Positions 1 through 5,199 of a stretch of 5,199 bases of DNA are shown here, one piece after another (position 1 is the stretch's first letter; the number at the start of each line of letters is the position of its first letter). Under the pieces are notes generated by a model. That model had not been told where the DNA came from, made no database searches, and saw nothing but the letters and a program-made list of their open reading frames with translations. Source of the stretch: Gammaproteobacteria bacterium (lineage in GTDB: Bacteria > Pseudomonadota > Gammaproteobacteria > Ga0077536); contig DPMX01000219.1 in the NCBI GenBank assembly GCA_003540955.1, positions 1,010 through 6,208 on the forward strand. The letters run 5' to 3'. Position numbers and translations under genes: made by a program.

Positions 1-626
1 AGTTGCTCCGGAGCAATAGTTAGGCCATATAATTTATCGCGGCAGCTCTCTAGTATTTTGGGCAATCCGAGTTGGCTGAAATCGTCAGCGGTGAGCGGGT
101 AGTTCGCTACAGATAAAGAATAGTGCATTGCTAAGTACAAACACGTGGGGGTCTTTCCGCAACGCGACACGCCTATCAAAATCACATCAGAGCCGCCAAT
201 ATCTCGTGTACTTAAGCCGTCATCGTGACTTAGCGTGAAATTCAAAGCGCTCAGGCGGCGCTCATAGTCGCTTACATTACCGATGCCATGCATACGTCCA
301 GGTGTGTGGGACGATTTTGTACCCAATGCGTCTTCGAGTGGCTCGATAAATGTGCCGAAAAGATCGAATACGTATTCATTGCATGACGCAATAACAAACT
401 GAGTTGCAGGATCGGTAAGTGTGCTGAATACTAGCGGTGGTAGGTCATCTTTTTCGCGGGCGCGCCGGATAGTCGCAGCCGCCTTTTCTGCAGCGAGCTG
501 GTTTGTTATAAAAGGTACAAGGGTAATTCGAAATTCTGTATTCGGAAATTGAGTTAGTAAACTACGACCAAGTGTTTCCGCAGTAATGCCGGTTCGATCA
601 GATACATAAAAAACACTACGACTCAT
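1..626 (-). CDS. ppsR: PEP synthase regulatory protein PpsR (bifunctional kinase/pyrophosphorylase), C-terminus missing at window edge
   Basis: My translation of the reverse strand from the ATG at 626-624 gives 208 complete codons with no stop, running off the left edge. The family (DUF299/PSRP; E. coli PpsR has 277 residues) inactivates PEP synthase by ADP-dependent phosphorylation of a threonine next to the catalytic histidine, and reactivates it by Pi-dependent dephosphorylation. Seen here: N-terminal VFYVSDRTGITAETLG (residues 5-20), central MHGIGN (112-117), LNFTLSHDDG (128-137), and the P-loop GVSRCGKTPT (152-161) with K158 and T159, close to its place in E. coli; ANYPLTADD (174-182) and LYGLTIAPEQ (199-208) follow. 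A Shine-Dalgarno AAGGTG (plus 635-640) lies 8 bases before the ATG, which supports this start. About 70 C-terminal residues are probably missing. Residue 11 is Arg where many homologues have Gly (SDGTG). The divergent ppsA neighbour encodes its expected substrate. Identification is secure. Confidence 0.96.
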   Translation of the reverse strand, partial: MSRSVFYVSDRTGITAETLGRSLLTQFPNTEFRITLVPFITNQLAAEKAAATIRRAREKDDLPPLVFSTLTDPATQFVIASCNEYVFDLFGTFIEPLEDALGTKSSHTPGRMHGIGNVSDYERRLSALNFTLSHDDGLSTRDIGGSDVILIGVSRCGKTPTCLYLAMHYSLSVANYPLTADDFSQLGLPKILESCRDKLYGLTIAPEQ

Positions 627-634
627 AGGGCCCG

Positions 635-640
635 CACCTT
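635..640 (-). promoter_or_regulatory. Ribosome binding site of ppsR
   Basis: The minus strand reads AAGGTG here, 8 bases upstream of the ppsR ATG at 626-624. Sequence and spacing are both normal, and they fix the start of the gene. Confidence 0.6.
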
Positions 641-769
641 ACTGCTTCTGAGTTTTGGATGCATTGCTTTATCTATCAATGCCTGTAACCACGTGATTGG
701 ACCATATTACAAACCGTACCATTGGTGTCTTTGACTTCTCTGTGTTAGTTAGCAAGTGTGTACCTGATC

Positions 770-775
770 TATAAT
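770..775 (+). promoter_or_regulatory. Possible second (upstream) -10 element for ppsA
   Basis: The sequence is an exact TATAAT. The hexamer 17 bases upstream (747-752, AGTTAG) does not resemble TTGACA. A TG dinucleotide sits at 765-766, but three bases before the box rather than one, so it is not a standard extended -10. A regulator-assisted or weak promoter is possible; chance occurrence in an AT-rich spacer is equally possible. Confidence 0.25.
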
Positions 776-794
776 TTAGGCGTCGGAGTTTATT

Positions 795-823
795 TTGACA
801 ATTGTTGGGGACCTCCCCAGAAT
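795..823 (+). promoter_or_regulatory. Candidate sigma-70 promoter of ppsA
   Basis: A perfect -35 TTGACA (795-800) is followed after 17 bases by CAGAAT (818-823), which matches four of six -10 consensus positions. Transcription would begin near 830 and leave a leader of about 60 bases before the GTG at 892. The spacer contains an inverted repeat (806-819) that could be an operator. Assignment is by consensus matching only. Confidence 0.5.
806..819. repeat. Inverted repeat inside the ppsA promoter spacer (possible operator)
   Basis: TGGGGA and TCCCCA are perfect inverted arms around a central CC, filling most of the space between the -35 and -10 boxes of the candidate ppsA promoter. A dyad in this position is typical of a repressor or MerR-type activator site. 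I do not recognise it as a site for a named regulator, and it does not resemble the Cra consensus. The arms are only six bases long. Confidence 0.35.
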
Positions 824-830
824 TCTCAAT

Positions 831-855
831 ACCCGGTTGAAAAGCCCCGTCGGGT
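831..855 (+). other. Potential leader hairpin of the ppsA transcript
   Basis: In the predicted ppsA leader, ACCC (831-834) can pair with GGGT (852-855). Inside it, GGTT (835-838) pairs with AGCC (843-846, one G-U pair) around a GAAA tetraloop (839-842), leaving CCGTC (847-851) bulged. If transcription starts near 830, the structure is at the extreme 5' end of the mRNA, where hairpins often protect against decay. It has no following T-run, so it is not a terminator. The fold was drawn by eye, without an energy calculation. Confidence 0.3.
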
Positions 856-882
856 TCGTCACGGTTAATCTGAATTATAGGT

Positions 883-889
883 AAAAGGA
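883..889 (+). promoter_or_regulatory. Ribosome binding site of ppsA, unusually close to the start
   Basis: AAAAGGA ends only two bases before the GTG at 892, tighter than the usual spacing. An in-frame stop, TGA at 871-873, rules out an upstream ATG, GTG or TTG start, and the next in-frame ATG lies inside the conserved N-terminal motif, so the GTG start stands despite the cramped spacing. Confidence 0.5.
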
Positions 890-891
890 TA

Positions 892-3249
892 GTGGATTAT
901 ATCGTTCCTTTCGAAAAAATCGGTATTGGAGACGTTGATCGAGTCGGTGGTAAGAATGCGTCGCTAGGGGAAATGATCCAACATCTCAGTGCTGCAGGAG
1001 TTAGTGTTCCCGGAGGATTTGCGACAACCGTTGATGCCTTCCGTGAGCTTCTGCAGCGAAACAAGCTCGGAAGTAGGATCTATACACGACTCGACAAATT
1101 AGATGTTGCGGATGTCGCCGCCTTAGCTAGCGCAGGGGAGGAAATACGACGATGGGTTAATGACGCGCCTTTGCCCCAGGAGTTGGAGCGGGCAATTGAG
1201 ACCGCATACATAGCAATGAGTGAGGGGGAGCAAGAGGATTTTTCGGTGGCCGTTCGATCCTCGGCGACCGCAGAAGATCTTCCGAACGCGTCGTTTGCTG
1301 GACAGCAAGAGACGTTTCTCAATGTGTGCGGGTTGGATGAAGTCATCGAAAAGGTTAAAGGTGTGTTTGCCTCATTATTCAACGACCGAGCAATTTCATA
1401 TCGTATCCATCAAGGTTATGACCACCATCAAGTAGGGATTTCAGCCGGTATCCAGCGCATGGTGCGCAGTGATATTGCGGCCAGTGGAGTGTTGTTTACC
1501 CTAGACACTGAATCGGGTTTCCGTGATGTCGTATTCGTCACGGCTAGCTATGGGCTTGGTGAGCTGGTGGTGCAGGGAGCGGTGAACCCTGATGAGTTTT
1601 ACGTGTACAAGCCCGCTTTAACCGAAAAACGGCCGGCGATATTACGGCGCAACGTTGGTAGTAAACATATACGAATGGAATATGCCGCTGAGCTTTCTGG
1701 GAACGATGTAGAGACTCAAGAGGTGGGTGAGTCAGAGCGCATAAAATTTTGCATTAACGACTCCGAGGTCCAAGAGCTTGGCCGTATCGCGATGACAATT
1801 GAAAAGCATTATGGTCGACCGATGGATGTGGAATGGGCGAAAGACGGAACAAACGGAAAGTTATACATCGTGCAGGCACGACCTGAGACGGTACAAAGCA
1901 GCGACGATCATGTTATTGAACGGTATGAACTTGAAGGCTCCGGTGATGTTTTGGTGGAGGGGCGAAGTATAGGCCAGCGAATTGGGACCGGTCGCGCGGT
2001 GGTCATTACGGATGTCAGCGCCATGGATCATCTAAACGAAGGCGACGTCCTAGTAACGGACATGACGGATCCTGATTGGGAGCCTGTTATGAAACGGGCT
2101 GCAGCGATTGTTACCAATCGTGGTGGTAGAACTTGTCACGCAGCGATTATTGCCCGTGAACTAGGGGTGCCGGCTGTCGTCGGGTGTGGTGATGCAACGG
2201 ACCGCATTCATGATGGCGTTAAGGTTACGGTGTCATGTGCTTCAGGCGACACGGGTTACATCTACGCAGGGGAGCTAGCCTTTCGTCGCCATCAGATAAA
2301 GCTTGATGAAATGCCTGATGCTCCGGTGAAAATCATGATGAATGTCGGTAACCCGGATCGAGCATTTTCTTTCTCTAAGCTACCGCATCGCGGCGTTGGG
2401 CTGGCCCGTTTGGAGTTCATAATTAATCGTATGATTGGTATACATCCCCGTGCCTTGCTTGAATTCGAACAGCTTCCGGGCGAGTTGAGAAGTGCGATTG
2501 AACCGAGAATCGCTGGTTACAGATCTGCGCGGGAGTTTTTCGTTGCACGCCTGGCAGAAGGCATCTCGACGATTGCGGCCGCATTCTCTCCACAACCAGT
2601 TATCGTTCGATTGTCCGATTTCAAATCTAACGAATATGCAAACTTGATCGCGGGCTCGTTGTATGAGCCGATCGAGGAGAATCCCATGCTCGGGTTTCGA
2701 GGTGCATCGCGTTATATTTCCAAAGTGTTTCGCCCTTGTTTCGAGATGGAATGCGAAGCCCTACGCCGGGCTCGTAATGATATGGGCTTATCGAATATCG
2801 AGATTATGGTGCCCTTTGTAAGGACGATCTCGGAAGCGCAACAAGTAATAGAATTGCTTAGCGATTGTGGACTTACACGTGGTGTCGATGGTTTACGCAT
2901 CGTTATGATGTGCGAACTACCGTCAAACGCATTGCTAGCAGATGAGTTTTTGCAATATTTCGACGGATTTTCGATCGGATCAAACGATTTAACGCAGTTA
3001 ACTTTGGGTGTAGATCGTGATTCTGGACTAATTGCGAACTCTTTCGATGAACGTGATGCTGCGGTGAAGCGAATGATGGAGTTGGCAATTCGGGCTTGCA
3101 TCGATGCCGGAAAATACGTGGGGATCTGCGGTCAGGGACCGTCCGATCATGAAGATCTGGCGATTTGGTTATTGGAACAAGGTGTTGACAGCATATCCTT
3201 GAATCCAGATTCCGTTATCGAAACTTGGATTAAACTGGCGTCAATTTGA
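892..3249 (+). CDS. ppsA: Phosphoenolpyruvate synthase (pyruvate, water dikinase)
   Basis: This 785-residue cytoplasmic enzyme converts pyruvate, ATP and water to PEP, AMP and Pi, the entry to gluconeogenesis from three-carbon substrates. The E. coli enzyme has 792 residues and matches along its whole length. The N-terminal ATP-binding domain (about 15-335) includes DRVGGKNASLGEM, VRSSATAEDLPNASFAGQQE and a closing QARPETV with R330. The swivelling phosphohistidine domain (about 375-450) carries GGRTCHAAII with catalytic H416; the threonine two residues before it (T414) corresponds to the residue PpsR phosphorylates. The C-terminal PEP/pyruvate barrel (about 475-780) shows GLARLEF (R506), RLSDFKSNEY (R573), MMCELPSN (E675), GSNDLTQL (N698, D699) and GICGQGPS with catalytic C746. 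All active-site motifs are intact. The start is GTG; MDYIVPFEKIG resembles the short N-terminus of Pseudomonas homologues. Divergent ppsR encodes its regulator. Confidence 0.98.
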   Translation: MDYIVPFEKIGIGDVDRVGGKNASLGEMIQHLSAAGVSVPGGFATTVDAFRELLQRNKLGSRIYTRLDKLDVADVAALASAGEEIRRWVNDAPLPQELERAIETAYIAMSEGEQEDFSVAVRSSATAEDLPNASFAGQQETFLNVCGLDEVIEKVKGVFASLFNDRAISYRIHQGYDHHQVGISAGIQRMVRSDIAASGVLFTLDTESGFRDVVFVTASYGLGELVVQGAVNPDEFYVYKPALTEKRPAILRRNVGSKHIRMEYAAELSGNDVETQEVGESERIKFCINDSEVQELGRIAMTIEKHYGRPMDVEWAKDGTNGKLYIVQARPETVQSSDDHVIERYELEGSGDVLVEGRSIGQRIGTGRAVVITDVSAMDHLNEGDVLVTDMTDPDWEPVMKRAAAIVTNRGGRTCHAAIIARELGVPAVVGCGDATDRIHDGVKVTVSCASGDTGYIYAGELAFRRHQIKLDEMPDAPVKIMMNVGNPDRAFSFSKLPHRGVGLARLEFIINRMIGIHPRALLEFEQLPGELRSAIEPRIAGYRSAREFFVARLAEGISTIAAAFSPQPVIVRLSDFKSNEYANLIAGSLYEPIEENPMLGFRGASRYISKVFRPCFEMECEALRRARNDMGLSNIEIMVPFVRTISEAQQVIELLSDCGLTRGVDGLRIVMMCELPSNALLADEFLQYFDGFSIGSNDLTQLTLGVDRDSGLIANSFDERDAAVKRMMELAIRACIDAGKYVGICGQGPSDHEDLAIWLLEQGVDSISLNPDSVIETWIKLASI

Positions 3250-3274
3250 GGGCGGAAGCAATGTCTCGTTGAGT

Positions 3275-3290
3275 CTGTGGTTTCCCACAG
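3275..3290. terminator. Short hairpin between convergent ppsA and SRAP genes (weak terminator candidate)
   Basis: CTGTGG (3275-3280) and CCACAG (3285-3290) form a perfect six-base stem with a TTTC loop, inside the 58-base spacer where two convergent transcripts end. Neither strand has a T-run after the stem, so it lacks the signature of an intrinsic terminator. It may instead mark a processed 3' end, or be chance. Confidence 0.3.
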
Positions 3291-3307
3291 CAAGGAATTG
3301 CGCTTGT

Positions 3308-3973
3308 CTATTGGTGCAGTGGAGTAATGCAGATTGGTCCTTCACGGGCGGGAGAATTAACGAATGTGCTAACTGGGAACGCACGAAATGTCCCGTTTCT
3401 AGTTGGTTTAAGTAATTCGATCAATTCCTTGGTATTCGATTGCTTATCCAGCCATTGATGATAATCAGAACTTTCTATCACAACGGGCATTCGATCGTGA
3501 ACCTTCGCTAGTTCTTGGCTCGCGGTGCAAGTAATGATCGAACAGCTCGAATACAAAGGTTCTTGATTATCTGACCATGTCTCCCATAGGCCTGCGAAGG
3601 CGAATAGTCGACGTGATTCTTGGGAAATGTAGTAGGGTTGTTTGACGTTTCCCCGTTTTACCCATTCGTAGTAGCCATCGGCAGGTATGAGGCACCGTCT
3701 TTTTTGGAATGCTGCGCGAAACGACGGTTTTTCTGCCACCGTTTCGGCCCGCGCATTTATTAGACGTGAACCGATTTTCCGATCTTTCGCCCATGGCGGG
3801 ACTAGGCCCCAGTGGAGGTTCGTCGTTACTAGGGAACCGTAGTTCCCTGTTAATGTTGGCACCATCTGGCTTGGCGCGATGTTATATCGTGGTATCCAGG
3901 CAGACGACTGTTCTAAACCAAACGTGGCTGCTAGTGTTTCCCTATCACTGGTAAGTGTATAGCGACCGCACAA
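3308..3973 (-). CDS. SOS response-associated peptidase (SRAP) family protein, YedK/HMCES-like
   Basis: The 221-residue product has full family length (E. coli YedK about 222). SRAP proteins form a stable thiazolidine crosslink between Cys2 and abasic sites in single-stranded DNA, shielding the lesion. The expected residues are visible: C2 in MCGRYTL, N31 in YNIAPSQ, WGLVPPWAKD (55-64), NARAET with N73 and E77, IPADGYYEW with E103, and VHDRMP with H159; the end, FPVSTFVNSPAREGP (199-213), is also typical. The start codon is TTG (plus 3971-3973): initiator methionine must be followed directly by the catalytic cysteine, so this start is dictated by chemistry. The minus strand has GGTGGAG about 10 bases upstream, a usable Shine-Dalgarno. 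It lies 75 bases downstream of nadC on the same strand and may share its transcript. I saw no LexA-like box upstream. Older peptidase annotations of the family are historical; DNA-protein crosslinking is the characterised activity. Confidence 0.95.
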   Translation of the reverse strand: MCGRYTLTSDRETLAATFGLEQSSAWIPRYNIAPSQMVPTLTGNYGSLVTTNLHWGLVPPWAKDRKIGSRLINARAETVAEKPSFRAAFQKRRCLIPADGYYEWVKRGNVKQPYYISQESRRLFAFAGLWETWSDNQEPLYSSCSIITCTASQELAKVHDRMPVVIESSDYHQWLDKQSNTKELIELLKPTRNGTFRAFPVSTFVNSPAREGPICITPLHQ

Positions 3974-3983
3974 ACTATCTAAT

Positions 3984-3990
3984 CTCCACC
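3984..3990 (-). promoter_or_regulatory. Ribosome binding site supporting the TTG start of the SRAP gene
   Basis: The minus strand reads GGTGGAG, ending 10 bases before the TTG at 3973-3971. It is the only purine-rich element near this start, and it supports initiation at a codon that automated gene callers often miss. Confidence 0.45.
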
Positions 3991-4048
3991 AACCTTAGAG
4001 GGCGACCTCGCTTGCCGTACGCTTGAATTGAAACCGTTGCAAGGGAGT

Positions 4049-4894
4049 TCAGACATCTCTATCTCTTGTTAAAAATCGCATGGAAAAATCGATCGCTCGA
4101 AGATGTTTGGTTAGCGCACCCACAGAGACGAAATCGACTCCAGTTTCGGCAATGGCTCGCATGTCTTCCAATTCAATACCTCCGGAGGCTTCCAGCTTTA
4201 CTCTGGCTCGAGTTTGCTCTACTGCGGCGCGTAAATCAGGAATCGAAAAGTTGTCGAGAAGTAACATGTTTGCGCCAGCAGCAATTGCAGGATCTATGTC
4301 CCTCGCTGATTCAATCTCTATTTCGATAGAATAATCGGGGAATTTGGCGCGAAGTGCGGTTATGGCCGCCGGAATAGAGCCAGCGGCTGCAATGTGATTC
4401 TCTTTGATTAGAATACCATCGAATAATCCGCATCGATGGTTGTCCCCGCCGCCGCAGGTAACCGCGTACTTCTGCGCGCTACGGAGCCTAGGTATTGTCT
4501 TGCGCGTGTCGAGTAGTATGGTTTTTGTGCCGCGTAAGTGATTAACGTATTCTCGGGTTATGGTCGCCGTACCAGACAGTGTTTGAAGGAAATTCAACGC
4601 GGTGCGTTCGCCGGTAACCAACGCGCGGGCTGAGCCTTCGAGGCTACAAACGATGTCGTTCACCTCGAGCCGATCGCCATCATTCTTATGCCAGGTAACT
4701 GCACAATCGTCAGATAATTGACGGAATGTCTCATCAAACCAGGCAGTTCCACACAATACGGCCGCGTCGCGACATACCACTCTAGCGATTCTTCTTGTGT
4801 CGGCCATAATTAGTTCAGCGGTGATGTCCCCATTACTAACATCCTCGTCGATAGCGTCTTGCACAACCGTCTTTATATCTTTTGGTAAATTCAT
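4049..4894 (-). CDS. nadC: Nicotinate-nucleotide pyrophosphorylase, carboxylating (quinolinate phosphoribosyltransferase)
   Basis: The 281-residue product catalyses quinolinate plus PRPP to nicotinate mononucleotide, CO2 and PPi, the last dedicated step of de novo NAD synthesis in the cytoplasm. Family motifs run in order: EDVSNGDITAELI (17-29), GERTALNFLQTLSGTAT (95-111, R97), LLDTRKTIPRLR (127-138, R131 and K132), KYAVTCGGGDNHRCGL (142-157, H153 and R154), ILIKENHI (161-168, K164), EIEIES (191-196), LLLDNF (211-216), EASGGI (235-240) and SVGALTKH (257-264). Length fits the short proteobacterial form (Pseudomonas about 282; E. coli 297). Residue 136 is Arg where TRKTxPG is usual. The ATG at 4894-4892 gives the expected N-terminus, but no Shine-Dalgarno is visible before it. 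The gene lies 39 bases after an AGCS symporter gene and 75 before the SRAP gene, all on the same strand. Confidence 0.97.
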   Translation of the reverse strand: MNLPKDIKTVVQDAIDEDVSNGDITAELIMADTRRIARVVCRDAAVLCGTAWFDETFRQLSDDCAVTWHKNDGDRLEVNDIVCSLEGSARALVTGERTALNFLQTLSGTATITREYVNHLRGTKTILLDTRKTIPRLRSAQKYAVTCGGGDNHRCGLFDGILIKENHIAAAGSIPAAITALRAKFPDYSIEIEIESARDIDPAIAAGANMLLLDNFSIPDLRAAVEQTRARVKLEASGGIELEDMRAIAETGVDFVSVGALTKHLRAIDFSMRFLTRDRDV

Positions 4895-4915
4895 AGTTTG
4901 GGTTGATTTGTTAAT

Positions 4916-4943
4916 ATTTAAGTTTCGCGGTCGCTAGTGTCGA
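4916..4943 (-). promoter_or_regulatory. Candidate nadC promoter overlapping the end of the symporter gene
   Basis: On the minus strand TCGACA (plus 4938-4943, five of six matches to TTGACA) is followed after 16 bases by TTAAAT (plus 4916-4921, four of six matches to TATAAT). Transcription would begin near 4909, giving a leader of only about 15 bases before the nadC ATG. It overlaps the symporter stop codon. This would let nadC and the SRAP gene be expressed independently of the symporter. Consensus matching only. Confidence 0.35.
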
Positions 4944-5199
4944 GCTAGAAATTTTCGTGTTTCTGAAAATATTACTGGGCTCAGCAATAAGAGTGCTACC
5001 AAGTTAGGGATTGCCATTAGTCCATTGAAGAGGTCAGCAAAAGCCCATACCAAATCGAGTTTGAATATCGCACCTATCACAACCGCGGTGATCCATACGG
5101 CTCGATAGGTCGGAATGATTCTAGTACCCAAGCAATATGCTGCACATCGTTCCCCGTAATAACTCCAACCGATGATCGTGCTAAAGGCGAAGACCGCCA
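4934..5199 (-). CDS. Sodium:alanine/glycine symporter, AGCS family, C-terminal fragment cut by window edge
   Basis: The reverse strand is open from the right edge (first full codon 5197-5195) to TAG at 4936-4934, giving 87 residues. The start is off the window. AGCS proteins are inner-membrane Na+-coupled amino-acid importers, usually of about 440-500 residues, so this is roughly the last fifth. It opens with AVFAFSTIIGWSYYGERCA (1-19), a hallmark of the C-terminal part of the family, then a hydrophobic stretch (about 33-52) running into DLVWAFADLFNGLMAIPN (48-65), and a final membrane segment (about 62-77) ending in the charged tail SETRKFLARH. A TTG at 5131-5129 could be mistaken for the start of a 65-residue gene, but the conserved family sequence continues upstream of it. 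Substrate cannot be decided from this piece; alanine or glycine with Na+ or H+ is the family norm. nadC follows after 39 bases. Confidence 0.9.
   Translation of the reverse strand, partial: AVFAFSTIIGWSYYGERCAAYCLGTRIIPTYRAVWITAVVIGAIFKLDLVWAFADLFNGLMAIPNLVALLLLSPVIFSETRKFLARH

Larger units (their letters stand above)
627..891. other. Divergent ppsR/ppsA intergenic region
   Basis: This 265-base non-coding spacer lies between two divergently transcribed genes and must hold promoters for both. For ppsA there is a good candidate at 795-823 and a second TATAAT at 770-775 without a recognisable -35 box at proper spacing. For ppsR I could not pick a convincing promoter on the minus strand; TAATAT (plus 704-709) is a possible -10, but the hexamer 17 bases upstream is poor. 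The palindrome CACGTG occurs at 690-695. No small ORF with a credible ribosome binding site was seen. Confidence 0.7.

Noticed and set aside
690..695. CACGTG palindrome in the ppsR/ppsA spacer
   Set aside because: A six-base palindrome is expected by chance at this length, and no bacterial regulator site extends from it visibly.
627..891. A riboswitch or small RNA in the divergent spacer
   Set aside because: No recognised conserved core, terminator or switching pair was seen; only one short leader hairpin can be drawn.
885..894. CsrA-like AAGGA over the ppsA ribosome binding site
   Set aside because: AAGGA is also simply a Shine-Dalgarno sequence; no second GGA displayed in a hairpin loop was found in the leader to support CsrA control.
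1080..1382. Open frames opposite or alongside ppsA (for example 1080-1382 minus, 2712-3101 minus, 1220-1435 plus)
   Set aside because: They lie wholly inside ppsA, whose protein matches its family throughout, and their translations show no recognisable motif; they are shadows of the coding strand.
4010..4025. Direct repeat GCTTG (4010-4014, 4021-4025) and mini-hairpin GAGG-GCGA-CCTC (3998-4009) between nadC and the SRAP gene
   Set aside because: The arms are only four or five bases, there is no T-run and no match to a known operator; chance is sufficient.
4066..4334. Two plus-strand open frames inside nadC and one inside the SRAP gene (3709-3954)
   Set aside because: They are antisense to intact conserved genes and have no family resemblance.
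4934..5131. A separate 65-residue membrane protein starting at TTG 5131-5129
   Set aside because: The conserved AGCS sequence (FAFSTIIGWSYYGE) continues in frame upstream to the window edge, so this is an internal codon of a larger gene.

Overview
The window looks like a housekeeping stretch of a gammaproteobacterial chromosome. The organism call is inference: the predicted proteins follow the gammaproteobacterial forms (Pseudomonas- or Escherichia-like) of PpsR, PpsA, NadC, a YedK-type SRAP protein and an AGCS sodium:amino-acid symporter, and base composition looks intermediate. No mobile element, CRISPR array, rRNA or tRNA gene, or integration signature was seen.

Layout. Positions 1-626 (minus) hold the N-terminal three quarters of ppsR, the bifunctional kinase/pyrophosphorylase that controls PEP synthase; its C-terminus lies off the left edge. 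A 265-base divergent spacer (627-891) separates it from ppsA (892-3249, plus), the complete phosphoenolpyruvate synthase. ppsA converges on a minus-strand block after a 58-base spacer holding a short hairpin. That block reads, in transcription order, the 3' end of an AGCS symporter gene (4934-5199, cut by the right edge), nadC (4049-4894, complete) and a SRAP/YedK gene (3308-3973, complete). Gaps of 39 and 75 bases make co-transcription possible, although nadC also has a candidate promoter of its own.

How the genes work together. PpsR is the dedicated regulator of PpsA: it inactivates the enzyme by ADP-dependent phosphorylation and reactivates it by Pi-dependent dephosphorylation, so the divergent pair puts the gluconeogenic step pyruvate to PEP next to its switch. 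NadC makes nicotinate mononucleotide for de novo NAD synthesis. The SRAP protein crosslinks to abasic sites in single-stranded DNA. No functional link between the left and right blocks is evident.

The most useful observations are small. The SRAP gene must start at TTG, because its catalytic cysteine has to be residue 2. The ppsA upstream region carries a TTGACA-N17-CAGAAT promoter with an inverted repeat in its spacer, and a foldable hairpin at the predicted 5' end of the transcript. nadC has no visible Shine-Dalgarno sequence. I found no convincing undescribed system here.
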